A stretch of DNA of 64,000 nucleotides from Pseudomonadota bacterium (lineage in GTDB: Bacteria > Desulfobacterota > Binatia > Binatales > Binataceae): assembly GCA_021324885.1 (NCBI GenBank), contig JAJPIF010000008.1:1-64000 (forward strand), read 5' to 3'. The position numbers and the translations under genes were made by a program. The notes beneath the pieces were generated by a model that saw nothing but the letters and a program-made list of their open reading frames with translations, was not told the origin of the DNA and ran no database searches. Shown piece by piece: positions 50,750 to 60,352 of the stretch. Position 1 is the first letter of the stretch. Every line of letters begins with the position of its first letter.

Positions 50750-51571
50750 ATGATGGAGCGTTCCACGGCAATCCAGTCGGCCGAGCGAGGCGCCGCGCCG
50801 CCGTCGATTGAAGCGCCGTGCGCGGTTGAAACCCAATGCGTTTTGCGTTTCCAAAACGTTTCCAAAACGTACAGACACAACGCTTCCCGGATGGTGCTGC
50901 GGCGTGGTCTGATGACGTGGCTGAAACGTTCGCGCATCGACACCTTTTACGCCCTGCGCAACGTCTCCTTCGATTTGGGTCCGAACTCGAGTCTTGCGGT
51001 CGTGGGAGCCAACGGCGCCGGCAAGAGCACGCTTTTGCGCTGCGCCACGGGAATCTCGGTGCCGGATCAGGGGCGAGTGGAGATACGCGGCACGATCGCG
51101 GCGCTGATGGAACTGGGTGCGGGGTTCCATCCGGATCTGACCGGCGCCGAAAACGTGCTGCTCAACGCTTCCCTGCTGGGTCTTACCCGCAAGGAGACTT
51201 TGCGCCAGTTTGATCGAATCGTGGAGTTTTCGGGGCTTGGCAGCTTCATCGACGAGCCGCTGCGAACGTATTCGAGCGGGATGGTGCTGCGGCTGGCGTT
51301 TTCGGTCGCCGTGCGGGTCGATCCCGACATCCTGGTGATCGACGAAGTGCTCGCCGTCGGCGACATCGACTTCCAGGAAAAATGCATCGCGGAGATCATG
51401 CGGCTCAAGCAAAGCGGCAAAACCCTGATTTACGTCGCCCACAATCTGCCGATGCTGCGCCAGGTTTGCGATCAGGCGCTATGGCTGGAGCGAGGAGAGT
51501 TGCGCATGTTCGGACCCTGCGACCAGGTGCTCGACGCCTACGAAGCGGCGCCGCCTCCACCAACTCTCTAG
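50750..51571 (+). CDS. Wzt-like ABC transporter ATP-binding protein
   Basis: A 273-residue ATPase that pairs with the upstream permease. Walker A GANGAGKS (86-93), signature TYSSGMVLRLAFSVAV, Walker B ILVIDEVLAVGD, and H-loop VAHNL are present, and MELGAGFHPDLTGAENVLLNASLLGL is typical of Wzt/TagH. The C-terminal carbohydrate-binding domain of long Wzt proteins is absent, so export is probably not coupled to chain-end recognition. It starts five bases after the permease stop. Confidence 0.92.
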   Translation: MMERSTAIQSAERGAAPPSIEAPCAVETQCVLRFQNVSKTYRHNASRMVLRRGLMTWLKRSRIDTFYALRNVSFDLGPNSSLAVVGANGAGKSTLLRCATGISVPDQGRVEIRGTIAALMELGAGFHPDLTGAENVLLNASLLGLTRKETLRQFDRIVEFSGLGSFIDEPLRTYSSGMVLRLAFSVAVRVDPDILVIDEVLAVGDIDFQEKCIAEIMRLKQSGKTLIYVAHNLPMLRQVCDQALWLERGELRMFGPCDQVLDAYEAAPPPPTL

Positions 51572-51612
51572 ACGGGGACCGTTAGAGCCAAATTCCGTTG
51601 AGAGATACTCCG

Positions 51613-52629
51613 ATGACGATTGGCGACCGCCGAGCAGCCAGCCTGGTTTTCAGACTCACGGCACTGGTGTTGACGGTGGGTGTAAGCGCAATCGCGAAAG
51701 CGCAATCGGCCGCACCGCCCGCCCTCGTGCGCGAGGTGGCCTTCGTCTATCACACCGACATTACCGGAATAGATCCAAAAGCCCGTCACGTCGAGGCGTG
51801 GATTGCGCTGCCACGCCAGGATCGTTTTCAAACAGTCAGCGCGCTGTCGATCGACTGCCGCGTTCCCATCGAAGTGATCGATCAGCCCCGCGGCAATCGA
51901 ATTGCGCATCTGTCGGTCGATGCGCCTGTGCCTCATTCGATTGCGGTTACGATTCGCTTCAAGGTCCGCCGCATCGAGGAGACGGCCGATCTCCTGAAAG
52001 CCAAAAGAAACACTCCCGAGCCCCGCGACGGAACATTTGCCGTGGATCTGAGACCGGACCGTCTGATCCCGATCGACGGCGAGATTGCCCGGATCAGCAC
52101 CAGGCTCGGGCATGGCGAGGCGTCGGCTTATGACCAGGCGCGGGCGATTTACAATTATGTGATCGCAAACATGACTTATGATAAAACCGGCACCGGATGG
52201 GGCCGCGGCGACGCCCTCTACGCATGTGACTTCAAAAAGGGCAACTGCACCGATTTCCATTCCCTGTTCATCGCGATCGCCCGTTCCCGCGGCATCCCGG
52301 CCCGGTTCACAATCGGCTTTCCACTGGGTTCCTCGAGCTCCGGCGTTATTTCCGGCTATCATTGCTGGGCGGAGTTTTATGCCGGCGGGCAATGGGTTCC
52401 GGTCGACGCCTCTGAAGCATGGAAGCATCCGGAACTGCGCGATTATTACTTCGGCCATCTTGACGCCAATCGAGTGGCGTTCACCAGCGGCCGCGATCTG
52501 AGACTGGTGCCCCCTCAGCACGGGGGACCGCTGAATTTTCTGATCTACCCCTGCGTCGAAGTGAACGGCGAACCGCTACCGCCATCGCAGATAGACAATC
52601 GATTCGAGTACCAAGCAATCGGCGGTTGA
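51613..52629 (+). CDS. Exported transglutaminase-like cysteine protein
   Basis: A 338-residue protein with a signal peptide (hydrophobic run ending AIAKAQSA), an N-terminal beta domain and a transglutaminase-like domain. The catalytic triad is Cys in KKGNCTDFHSLFIAIARSRGIPAR, His in SGYHCWAEFY and Asp in WVPVDASEAWK. Bacterial members act as proteases or amidases; the substrate is unknown. It follows the exporter operon by about 40 bp on the same strand. I start at ATG 51613; TTG 51598 would add five residues. Confidence 0.85.
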   Translation: MTIGDRRAASLVFRLTALVLTVGVSAIAKAQSAAPPALVREVAFVYHTDITGIDPKARHVEAWIALPRQDRFQTVSALSIDCRVPIEVIDQPRGNRIAHLSVDAPVPHSIAVTIRFKVRRIEETADLLKAKRNTPEPRDGTFAVDLRPDRLIPIDGEIARISTRLGHGEASAYDQARAIYNYVIANMTYDKTGTGWGRGDALYACDFKKGNCTDFHSLFIAIARSRGIPARFTIGFPLGSSSSGVISGYHCWAEFYAGGQWVPVDASEAWKHPELRDYYFGHLDANRVAFTSGRDLRLVPPQHGGPLNFLIYPCVEVNGEPLPPSQIDNRFEYQAIGG

Positions 52630-52942
52630 CGCAAGCTCTTCCTTGCCTACGACTGAATGTGGGAAAGCTGGTGGCGCGCCGCATTGTTGCTGGTCTCGTC
52701 CAGGTCAGGCCCTCTGCGAGATCCGATATGCCGCCGCCGCATTGCCGCGCGGCGCTCGTCGGCGGGCAGGCAAATTAGCGATTGCGCGGATCGCGTCAGA
52801 CTGATTCCCATCTGCGTCCGTTGCCCAACTGTTATTCTGAAAGCACGGGAATCTCAACGTTCGAACGGCATACGGCGATGGCTTTGGAGCGGCCCGCCGG
52901 GGATTGATAAAATCGGTTAAAGACGCAATCGGGAGTTTCGCA
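52630..52942. other. Intergenic region, 313 bp
   Basis: A frame at 52657-52920 is arginine/serine-rich without family similarity; I do not regard it as coding. Nothing else seen. Confidence 0.45.
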
Positions 52943-53326
52943 ATGAAGCTGGAGCGGCTCGATCATTATGGCCTGGAAGTAAACGATCTGAAGCGGGCCG
53001 AAGCATTTTACACTGGCGTATTAGGATTCAGTGTGGTCGCCCGTTTCGGCGACCAGGTGCTGATGGAATGTGGCGGGCAGAACCTCGCCCTGTTCGGGGT
53101 TGCTCGTGCGCCGCTGACGGCGGAGCAGCGCGCCGCGCTGATCAACCATCCGCTGGGCAAGGGCCATCACGCATTCAAAGTCGGGCGCGAGGATTTTTTG
53201 CAGGCGCGGGCGACGCTCACTGCGGCCGGCGTCGAGTGCGCCCCGGCGATCGACTGGGGCGATCACGATTGCATGTACTTCCTCGATCCTGACGGCAACC
53301 TGCTGGAGCTGGTCAGCTATCGATAA
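52943..53326 (+). CDS. VOC (glyoxalase/bleomycin resistance) family protein
   Basis: A 127-residue vicinal-oxygen-chelate protein. Two beta-alpha-beta-beta-beta halves with probable metal ligands His in RLDHYGLEV, His in GHHAFKV and Glu in NLLELVSY; DRAEAFYTGVLGF-like (LKRAEAFYTGVLGF) and YFLDPDGN are typical. The reaction (isomerase, dioxygenase, binding protein) is open. GGGAG is eight bases before ATG 52943; an upstream start at 52904 adds 13 unrelated residues. Confidence 0.87.
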   Translation: MKLERLDHYGLEVNDLKRAEAFYTGVLGFSVVARFGDQVLMECGGQNLALFGVARAPLTAEQRAALINHPLGKGHHAFKVGREDFLQARATLTAAGVECAPAIDWGDHDCMYFLDPDGNLLELVSYR

Positions 53327-53432
53327 CTTCAAACAAACCAGCCGGCTCTTTTCCGTCCACCCTCTCCCCACATTTTGAGACTGTCAATTTTCGACAAAAA
53401 CAAATTATAGGACAACTGGGCAGTCCTAATTT

Positions 53433-53566
53433 CCTCCCCCGATCGGGGGAGGATTAAGGTGAGGGACCTTAGCGCGCGGCGCTATTTTTCAGCGCCGCGC
53501 ATATTATGTCTGGCGCCAAACCGAGCCAGACGCTAAGCACCACCCGGCGCTGGAAAAAAGCGCCGG
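53433..53566. repeat. Cluster of four palindromes between convergent genes
   Basis: (1) a 20-bp perfect palindrome at 53433-53452, centred on GATC between runs of C and G; (2) a 10-bp stem at 53474-53483/53491-53500 with a 7-base T-rich loop; (3) TCTGGC/GCCAGA at about 53509-53530; (4) CCGGCGCT/AGCGCCGG at 53544-53566 with an A-rich loop. Hairpins 2 and 4 are near-mirror copies of each other. The rest of the 352-bp gap 53327-53678 holds no gene. It may serve as a bidirectional terminator or be a REP-like element. Confidence 0.65.
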
Positions 53567-53678
53567 TCTCTCCCGTCAAAGCGAGGCCTCAGACCAGGAA
53601 AATCGACAGTCTCTTTTGTCGTAAAGAAGGGTGAGAGCGCCTGATACATTTCGAGCAATCAATTTGGAAGTGGTTGGT

Positions 53679-54860
53679 TCACTGCGGCTCGCCATCCGGC
53701 TCCGGTTCCAGGTTTGACGGCGGGGGCGCCTTGAGCTGGCTGTGCTCGTGTCCAACCTCGATCCATTTTTCGACCTGGCGGCGCTCGCGGACCAGGAAAC
53801 TCTGGATCGCCTTGCGCAGCCCTGCATGGACGATGAAATGCATGCTGCGGGTGAACGCCGGATCGAAGCCGCGCAGCCATTTGTATTCGCCGCCGGCGCC
53901 CGGCTCGAAGCGATGATTGCCCACCCGGATGCAATGTTCGATCGCGGCGTAATAGCACACATTGAAATGCAGGAATTTAAGCTCGCGGAACGTCCCCCAG
54001 TAGCGCCCATACATCACGCCGGCCTTCTGTACGTTAAAAGTGCCGGCGATAAGGCGATCGCGGTCGAAGGCGCAAACCAGGCATAGATGGCGCTTGAAGG
54101 CGGCTATCAGGTCGAAAAACCTCGGTGTCAGGTACTGGCGTCCCCAGTAAAGCTTGTCGATGGTGGTGCGGTACAGCGCAAACATCGCAGGCAGCAGCTC
54201 GTCGGGAATTTCATCTCCGGCAAATACACGGATAGTGATCCCCTGCTTCTCCAGGACGGCGCGCTCATGACGCACGGCGTAACGTCGCTTGCTTTTGAGA
54301 TGGGCCAGGTAGTCGTCGAAGCTGGCGTAATTGGCATTGTGCCAATGGTACTGGTAGCCGACACGTTCCATGAAATGCAGCCGCCGCAGCACCTCGGCTT
54401 CCTCCTGGGAACAGAAATTAACGTGCACCGACGACAGGCGATTCTGGCTGCACAGCGAAATCAGCGCCCGGCCCAGCAATTCGGCCATCTCCGTCCGATC
54501 GCATCCGGGGCGGATCAGAAACCGCTGGCCCGTATGCGGCGTGAAGGGCACCGCGCACAGCAGCTTGGGGAAATAGCGGATGCCGGCGCGCTCGGCCGCC
54601 TCGGCCCATCCGTGGTCGAAGACAAATTCGCCCATGCTGTGGCTTTTGAGATAGACCGGGCAGGCGGCGGCCAGGGAACCGGTGCCGTCGCGGAGCACGA
54701 TGTGATAGGGAGCCCATCCGCTGTCAGCCGCAGCGCTTTGGGACAGCTCCATCGCGTGCAGCCAGTCCCAATCCAGAAAGGGGCTGTCATTGGGGGCCAA
54801 CAGCGAGTTCCATTGATCGCGCGGGATTTTGGCGATACCTGCTACGATTTCGGCTTTCAC
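53679..54860 (-). CDS. GNAT/FemAB-like acyltransferase (COG3146, PF04339)
   Basis: A 393-residue protein of the family once called peptidogalycan biosynthesis proteins. Characteristic are SPFLDWDWLHAMELSQSAAADSGWAPYHIVL, YFPKLLCAVPFTPHTGQRFL, SVHVNFCSQEEAEVL, YQYHWHNANYASFDDYLAHLKSKRRYAVRHER and the terminal FEPGAGGEYKWLRGFDPAFTRSMHFI. The fold is a double GNAT; the acyl donor and acceptor are unknown. GTG start with AGGA upstream. Divergent from clpS. Confidence 0.9.
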   Translation of the reverse strand: MKAEIVAGIAKIPRDQWNSLLAPNDSPFLDWDWLHAMELSQSAAADSGWAPYHIVLRDGTGSLAAACPVYLKSHSMGEFVFDHGWAEAAERAGIRYFPKLLCAVPFTPHTGQRFLIRPGCDRTEMAELLGRALISLCSQNRLSSVHVNFCSQEEAEVLRRLHFMERVGYQYHWHNANYASFDDYLAHLKSKRRYAVRHERAVLEKQGITIRVFAGDEIPDELLPAMFALYRTTIDKLYWGRQYLTPRFFDLIAAFKRHLCLVCAFDRDRLIAGTFNVQKAGVMYGRYWGTFRELKFLHFNVCYYAAIEHCIRVGNHRFEPGAGGEYKWLRGFDPAFTRSMHFIVHAGLRKAIQSFLVRERRQVEKWIEVGHEHSQLKAPPPSNLEPEPDGEPQ

Positions 54861-54945
54861 GGAAGGGGTCCTGCCAATGCTCTACTGACTGCCCACGTCA
54901 TCTGCTATTCTTTTTAAGGAAAAGCGAAGGCGAACGGGACTCAAG

Positions 54946-55287
54946 ATGGCAACGGGAAAGAGCAATCGCGGCAATGACGGCGGCGCGGCGCGCGAGGAGG
55001 TCGTGATCGAGCGGCGCACGCAGACCAAAACCAAAAAGCCGTCCATGTACAAGGTTATTCTGCTCAATGACGATTACACCCCGATGGAGTTCGTCGTCGA
55101 ACTGCTCAAGGTAGTCTTTCATAAGCCGCATGCGGAAGCGACCCGGATCATGCTCCATGTCCATCAAAACGGGATGGGAATTGCGGGGATTTATCCATTT
55201 GAGATCGCGGAGACCAAGGTCCGCACCGTGGACGAACTGGCCCGCGAGAATCAGTTCCCGCTTAAGTGTACAATGGAAAGGGAATGA
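54946..55287 (+). CDS. clpS: ATP-dependent Clp protease adaptor ClpS
   Basis: A 113-residue N-end rule adaptor that delivers substrates with bulky hydrophobic N-termini to ClpA. The substrate-pocket motif [20 protein letters not shown] is complete, and [34 protein letters not shown] contains the conserved HxxG-type segment and ClpA-binding face. The basic, polar N-terminal extension of about 30 residues is usual. It is followed 45 bp later by clpA, so substrate choice and unfolding are encoded together. Confidence 0.95.
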   Translation: MATGKSNRGNDGGAAREEVVIERRTQTKTKKPSMYKVILLNDDYTPMEFVVELLKVVFHKPHAEATRIMLHVHQNGMGIAGIYPFEIAETKVRTVDELARENQFPLKCTMERE

Positions 55288-55332
55288 CGGAGCGGGCTTT
55301 TGCTTGCGGCGCGCTCCAGCGATGATTGATTT

Positions 55333-57684
55333 ATGGCATCTTCTTCCGGTGTGATGATCAGCCGCGAGCTGCAGGTTACGCTGCAGCTCGCGATGACCGA
55401 GGCGGCCAACCGCCGCCATGAGTACGTCTGCATGGAGCATCTGCTCTACGCGATGCTGCATGACGCCACCGCCAGCAACATCCTGCGCCATTGCGGCGCC
55501 GACCTGGCGCGTCTGCGCAAGCGCCTGCTTAAGTACCTCGACGAGAAAATCGAGCGCGTGCCCGGGCATGGCCAGGTTTCGCCGCGGTATGCGCTGGGGG
55601 TGCAGCGCGTGCTCCAGCGTGCCGCCGCTCATGTGCAGTCGGCGGGCCGCCAGGAGATTAACGGCGGCAACGTGCTGGTCGCGATGTTCGCCGAACCAGA
55701 TTCCTACGCTGTCTATTTCCTGCAGGAGGAAGAGGTGACGCGCTTCGACGTCGTCAACTATATCTCCCACGGCGTATCCAAGGTCGAGCCGGACGAGGAG
55801 AAGGCGGGCGCCGAGGAGATCGAGGGCGAGGAGGAAGACGGCGAAGAGGGCGCGCATCCCCGCAAACAGTCCGCCGCCAGGGCGCTTCAGACCTACGCGG
55901 TAAATCTCAACGAAAAAGCGGCCAAAGGTCTGATCGATCCGCTGGTGGGACGCAAAAATGAGCTGGAGCGCGCGATCCACGTGCTGCTGCGCCGGCGCAA
56001 GAACAATCCGATTTTCGTGGGCGAGGCGGGAGTGGGCAAAACCGCGATCGTCGAGGGGCTGGCGCTCGCGATTCACAAGGGCGAGGTCCCCCCGCCGATG
56101 CGCGACTGCGAGATTTACGCGCTGGATATGGGCGCGGTGCTGGCCGGCACCAGGTATCGCGGCGATTTCGAGCAGCGGTTAAAGGGCGTGCTCAAGTCTG
56201 TAGTCGGCAATCCCAAACGCATCCTGTTCATCGACGAGATTCACACCATTGTGGGTGCGGGAGCGGCGTCGGGCAGCACCATGGATGCCTCCAACCTGCT
56301 TAAGCCCTCGCTGGCTTCGGGCGAGCTCAGATGTATCGGATCGACGACCTACCAGGAGTACAAACGCTCCTTCGAGCGCGACAAGGCGCTGGCCCGCCGC
56401 TTCCAGAGAATCGACGTGCTCGAACCGTCGCGCGAGGAAGCGCGCCAAATCCTGGCCGGGATCAAGGGCTATTACGAAAAGCATCATAACGTCACCTATG
56501 ACGAAGAGGCGCTTGAAGCGGCTGTCGAACTTTCGGCGCGCTATATCAACGACCGCTATCTGCCCGACAAGGCGATCGACGTAATCGACGAAGCAGGCGT
56601 CGGCGCCCGTCTGGGAGCCGCCGACGGCGAAACCGCAGTGGTCTCAGCCAAAGACGTCGAACGCGTGGTTTCGCGTATCGCCAGGATCCCTGAACGAACG
56701 GTTTCAACCACCGACCGCGTCAAGCTCGAGACCCTGGAAGAGGAACTCAAAAAAGTCGTTTACGGCCAGGACCACGCGATCGAGGCGGTCGCGCGCGCAA
56801 TTCGCATGTCGCGCAGCGGCCTGTCCCATCCGGACCGTCCTGTTGGCGCGTTCATGTTCGCGGGACCGACCGGAGTCGGCAAGACGGAAGTCGCCCGTCA
56901 GCTCGCCAAGGTGATGGGCGTGGAGTTCATCCGCTTCGACATGAGCGAGTACATGGAACGCCATACGGTGTCGCGCCTAATTGGCGCGCCGCCGGGGTAT
57001 GTCGGCTTCGATCAGGGCGGGCTGCTAACCGACGCGATCAACCGCACCCCTCATTGCGTGCTGCTGCTCGACGAGATCGAAAAGGCGCACCCCGACCTGT
57101 TCAATATCCTGCTCCAGGTGATGGATCACGCCTCGCTGGTCGATAACAACGGGCGCAAGGCGGACTTCCGCAACGTAATCCTGGTGATGACCACCAACGC
57201 GGGCGCGACGGAACTGACACGTGCGATGATCGGCTTTGGCAAGGACTATCGATCAGGCAACCCCAAGGACGCGATCGATCGGATGTTCAGCCCTGAATTC
57301 CGTAACCGCCTCTCCGGGATCGTCGAATTCACCCAGTTGTCGCCGGCCGTGATGGAGCGGGTGGTGGACAAGTTTATCGCCGAGTTGGGCGAGCGGCTGG
57401 CCACCCAGAAAGTGGACCTCTCGATCACCGAGGCGGCGCGCAGATGGCTCGCGCAGCGCGGCTACGATCCACGCTTCGGCGCGCGCCCGATGGCGCGTCT
57501 GATCGAAACCGAGATCGCGCGGGTGCTGGCCGACGAAATCCTGTTCGGGCGGCTCAACGGCGGCGGCCATGTCACGGTGGACGCCGACCACGATCAGCTC
57601 AAGTTCGAGTATTTGCAGGGTGGCGGCCTTCCCGAAGGAATCCCGCAAGCCCCGGCCGAGGAACCCGAACCCGCGTCGAAATAA
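55333..57684 (+). CDS. clpA: ATP-dependent Clp protease ATP-binding subunit ClpA
   Basis: A 783-residue Hsp100 unfoldase with the ClpA layout: N-domain (1-145), acidic linker (about 150-180, [13 protein letters not shown]), AAA1 with Walker A GEAGVGKT (about 230) and Walker [10 protein letters not shown] (about 297), no ClpB-type middle coiled coil, and AAA2 with GPTGVGKT (about 513) and VLLLDEIEK (about 576). The ClpP-docking tripeptide is IGF at residues 633-635. It feeds proteins to ClpP, whose gene is not in the window. A perfect hairpin follows its stop. Confidence 0.96.
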   Translation: MASSSGVMISRELQVTLQLAMTEAANRRHEYVCMEHLLYAMLHDATASNILRHCGADLARLRKRLLKYLDEKIERVPGHGQVSPRYALGVQRVLQRAAAHVQSAGRQEINGGNVLVAMFAEPDSYAVYFLQEEEVTRFDVVNYISHGVSKVEPDEEKAGAEEIEGEEEDGEEGAHPRKQSAARALQTYAVNLNEKAAKGLIDPLVGRKNELERAIHVLLRRRKNNPIFVGEAGVGKTAIVEGLALAIHKGEVPPPMRDCEIYALDMGAVLAGTRYRGDFEQRLKGVLKSVVGNPKRILFIDEIHTIVGAGAASGSTMDASNLLKPSLASGELRCIGSTTYQEYKRSFERDKALARRFQRIDVLEPSREEARQILAGIKGYYEKHHNVTYDEEALEAAVELSARYINDRYLPDKAIDVIDEAGVGARLGAADGETAVVSAKDVERVVSRIARIPERTVSTTDRVKLETLEEELKKVVYGQDHAIEAVARAIRMSRSGLSHPDRPVGAFMFAGPTGVGKTEVARQLAKVMGVEFIRFDMSEYMERHTVSRLIGAPPGYVGFDQGGLLTDAINRTPHCVLLLDEIEKAHPDLFNILLQVMDHASLVDNNGRKADFRNVILVMTTNAGATELTRAMIGFGKDYRSGNPKDAIDRMFSPEFRNRLSGIVEFTQLSPAVMERVVDKFIAELGERLATQKVDLSITEAARRWLAQRGYDPRFGARPMARLIETEIARVLADEILFGRLNGGGHVTVDADHDQLKFEYLQGGGLPEGIPQAPAEEPEPASK

Positions 57685-57731
57685 AATGGCTGCATGGGAC
57701 AGGCTTTTCCAGCCTGTCCCATGCAGCCATT
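57685..57731. terminator. Perfect 21-bp hairpin between clpA and the MetE-like gene
   Basis: Arms 57685-57705 and 57711-57731 are fully complementary with a 5-base loop (TTTCC). It occupies almost the whole gap between convergent genes and is preceded by an A-run (T-run for the minus-strand gene), so it can end transcription from both sides. Confidence 0.85.
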
Positions 57732-57738
57732 GTGACAG

Positions 57739-58896
57739 TTACCCCCACAGCTTCGCTGATGCGATCCGGCAGCCTTCGGCCATCGCTTTGAACTTCAGCC
57801 AGACGACACCCGGATAGACCGGGGTCATACCGGCGAAGGTGGCAAAGCCGCAGTCGGTGCCGGCCATCAGATGGTCGCCGCCCACCACCGACGCCCAGTT
57901 CAGGAGGCGCTGCGCGACCAATTGCGGATGCTCGACGAAATTGGTGGTGGAATCGAGCACGCCCGGAATCAGCGTCTTGCCCTCGGGCAGCTTGACGGTC
58001 TCGAACACCTGCCATTCATGCTCATGGCGCGGGTTGGCGGCCTCCAGCGAAATCGTGGCCGGACGCGCCTTAAGCACGATGTCGATAATGTCGGCCAGCG
58101 GCACATCATAATGATGCGGGCCTTCATAATTGCCCCAGCACAGATGCATCCGCATGCGCTCGGGCGCGATCTTGGCAGTCGCATGGTTGAGCGCCTCAAC
58201 ATGCATGCTGATGCGTTTGCGGAAATCGGCCAGGCTCATATCAGGGAACCAGATATGGCGGCTCATGGCGAGGTCGGGGCAGTCCAGTTGCAGCATCAGA
58301 CCGGCTTCGCTGATCGCCTCGTACTCGACCTTCATCGCGTCGGCCAGCGCGCCCACATAAGCGTCGGGAGTTTTGTAGTAGCGATTGGAGAGAAAGCCGG
58401 AGATAACGCCGGGCGACGCCGCGCTCATGAAGGAGCTTTCAACCTCAACCCCACTGAGCGCCGCTTTGAGGTTGGCGATATCAGTGTGGACCTCGCGCAG
58501 GTCCTTGTATTTGATTGGGCCGTCGCACACCGGAGCCTTGATACTGCCCGTTCCGGCCCGCTCGAACATCCGCGCCGCCAGTTCAGGAAATTCCTTGAAA
58601 TCGGCCAGCGCGAAGCCCGAACCAAACAGCGTTCCCTCACTTTCAAATCCGGTGAGGCGGTCCTTGACGTAGGTGGAATAGGAAATCTTGCTGACCTCGC
58701 CGTCGTTGACGACATCGACGCCGGACTCGGCCTGCTTGCGGACGATTTCATCCACGGCGGCGGCCAGGCAGGCGTCGAATGCAGAGGTATCACTCAGGCG
58801 GCCCGCCTCACGCGCCTCGATCATCTTCATCAGTTCAGGCGGGCGCGGCAGGCTGCCTGTATGGGTAGTCAAAATCCGCTTGCTGCTGTTTGGCAT
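57739..58896 (-). CDS. MetE C-terminal-like cobalamin-independent methyltransferase
   Basis: A 385-residue protein matching the catalytic C-terminal half of MetE (methionine synthase II family), without the N-terminal half. The zinc ligands are present: His and Cys in MHLCWGNYEGPHH, Glu in ISLEAANPRHEHE, Cys in GTDCGFAT. The start LTTHTGSLPRP and SGVDVVNDGE are typical of the short family. Such proteins may methylate homocysteine from other donors or transfer methyl groups from methylated substrates; the donor is unknown. GGAGGAG precedes the ATG. No SAM or cobalamin riboswitch is evident upstream. Confidence 0.85.
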   Translation of the reverse strand: MPNSSKRILTTHTGSLPRPPELMKMIEAREAGRLSDTSAFDACLAAAVDEIVRKQAESGVDVVNDGEVSKISYSTYVKDRLTGFESEGTLFGSGFALADFKEFPELAARMFERAGTGSIKAPVCDGPIKYKDLREVHTDIANLKAALSGVEVESSFMSAASPGVISGFLSNRYYKTPDAYVGALADAMKVEYEAISEAGLMLQLDCPDLAMSRHIWFPDMSLADFRKRISMHVEALNHATAKIAPERMRMHLCWGNYEGPHHYDVPLADIIDIVLKARPATISLEAANPRHEHEWQVFETVKLPEGKTLIPGVLDSTTNFVEHPQLVAQRLLNWASVVGGDHLMAGTDCGFATFAGMTPVYPGVVWLKFKAMAEGCRIASAKLWG

Positions 58897-59297
58897 GGCT
58901 GCTCCTCCGACCCTGTTTGAAACAGTTTACAGCGCCTTGTCCCCGATCATGGTCGAAGGCGCCTGCTACAGTTGAAGCACGCTCCAAGGTTCGATCACAA
59001 GCGCAGGCGAGCCGAAGACGCATACCGTCCATCCGGCCCATACCTTGCCCGCGATTGGACCATAGAGTATCGGTCGTGAGCGGCAATCATGGCAGCCTCG
59101 GCACCATCGGCAATTTCCGGGCCATCGCACCCGTCCCCAACCCGAGCGGGCGCGATCCCATCAGGCGCCGGCGATGGCCGTTGAAGACGCGTTCTGGCTG
59201 AGGCCGCCGGTCACAACGGCGGCGATGCTGCTGCTTTCGCCGCGCGGCGCTATCGCGCTCCGCGCCACCGCAGAGGAGCATTAAAAAGGCGAGACCG
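58897..59297. other. Divergent intergenic region, 401 bp
   Basis: Frames here are proline/arginine-rich or very short (for example a 36-codon frame at 59173-59283). I see no motif or RNA. Promoters for the flanking divergent genes should lie here. Confidence 0.4.
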
Positions 59298-59828
59298 ATG
59301 CGGCTTTTTGGGTTGTCGATTCGGGACCTGCTCGCCTTTCCGTATCGGCTGGCAGTTCTGGAAACGTCAACACCGGTGGTGCGTGTGCTCAAGCGGATCG
59401 AGCAGGCCGTCGAACCGCGCAGGCTCTGGCGCTTTTCCCGGGTGCATCGGGACTTCGAAGGCGTGGTTTCGCGAAACAATTTCAAAATCATGCGCATCAT
59501 TCATTATCGCAACTCGTTTCTGCCGGTGATCGCGGGAACGGTTCAACCCCGGCTGCAGGGCGGCACCCGGGTCGAAATCACGATGCGCCTGAATAAGGCT
59601 GTCGCCGCCTTTATGATGTTATGGGCCTGCGTCCCGCTCGCTATCCTGCTCTATGCCGGCCTCCTCGCTTCCGGAGCCCCAGGCGTGAGCAGCCTCCCAG
59701 CATTGGTCTTTGCGATAGCGGTGTTCTGTTTCGCCTACGTCATATGTGCCGGCGCTTTCAACGTCGAGGCACGCCGCGCGCTCGACCTTCTGATCAGGGT
59801 CGTCGAAACCAACGCCGACGGAACCTGA
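59298..59828 (+). CDS. Hypothetical membrane protein, 176 residues
   Basis: The first 100 residues are basic and soluble (RDLLAFPYRLAVLETSTPVVRVLKRIEQ...); then two hydrophobic helices (about 103-122 and 131-152), then a short amphipathic end. The stretch FKIMRIIHYRNSFLPVIAGTVQPRLQGGTRVEITMRL resembles a small beta domain often preceding paired membrane helices in hypothetical proteins. GGCGAG precedes the ATG. Function unknown. Confidence 0.65.
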   Translation: MRLFGLSIRDLLAFPYRLAVLETSTPVVRVLKRIEQAVEPRRLWRFSRVHRDFEGVVSRNNFKIMRIIHYRNSFLPVIAGTVQPRLQGGTRVEITMRLNKAVAAFMMLWACVPLAILLYAGLLASGAPGVSSLPALVFAIAVFCFAYVICAGAFNVEARRALDLLIRVVETNADGT

Positions 59829-59899
59829 CAGACGCGCGACGCTTGCAATGCCTATGGCAGGGTTGCTAAGAAAAGAAAGCTAGTGACGAAGGTAGTGCG

Positions 59900-59924
59900 C
59901 TACTGTCTCCTTTGGAGACAGTAG
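59900..59924. terminator. Hairpin after the 176-residue membrane protein gene
   Basis: CTACTGTCTCC and GGAGACAGTAG pair perfectly (11 bp) around a TTT loop, 72 bp after the gene stop. There is no following T-run, so it may instead stabilise the transcript end. Confidence 0.5.
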
Positions 59925-59969
59925 CCTTGAAGCGGCAAATTATTATGCCACGGGATCTTAGACCGGGAA

Positions 59970-60215
59970 ATGTCATTAGCCGGCGATAAAATCTGGGCCT
60001 CGCTTATCCGCCGCTTGCGGCGGCTGATCATTCGCGAGCGTACGGCCGGTGAAGTCGCGCTCGATATGATGTTGTTTGTATTGGGTGTGGCGTTTTTCTA
60101 CGTGGTCGATGTGACCATTATCGCGCACGCCGCTCCGGCCGCATTTCAGGACCTGTTGGATCTGGCCGTCTATCTCACCCGGCACACGGCAAGCTCAATC
60201 CAGTTCATGTACTGA
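59970..60215 (+). CDS. Possible small membrane protein, 81 residues
   Basis: MSLAGDKIWASLIRRLRRLI, then one hydrophobic helix (VALDMMLFVLGVAFFYVVDVTII) and a mildly hydrophobic end. No ribosome binding site at good spacing and no known family, so it may be spurious. The basic-then-hydrophobic layout is protein-like. Confidence 0.4.
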   Translation: MSLAGDKIWASLIRRLRRLIIRERTAGEVALDMMLFVLGVAFFYVVDVTIIAHAAPAAFQDLLDLAVYLTRHTASSIQFMY

Positions 60216-60352
60216 CCTTTTGCGCGTTTAAAACCCGCCCTTCAAGTTCGATAAACGCGGTTCTCTGTGAAACCAGCGACGGGAGCGTGCAGCCGGTTGA
60301 CATACCGCCTGACTCGGGCGAAAACGGGCAGTACGCAGGGAGGACGCTAGCC

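Noticed and set aside
59173-59283. 36-codon frame (MAVEDAFWLRPP...) before the membrane protein gene
   Set aside because: Too short, no ribosome binding site, no motif.
58897-59297. SAM or cobalamin riboswitch for the MetE-like gene
   Set aside because: No recognisable conserved riboswitch core upstream of its start; only a strong ribosome binding site.
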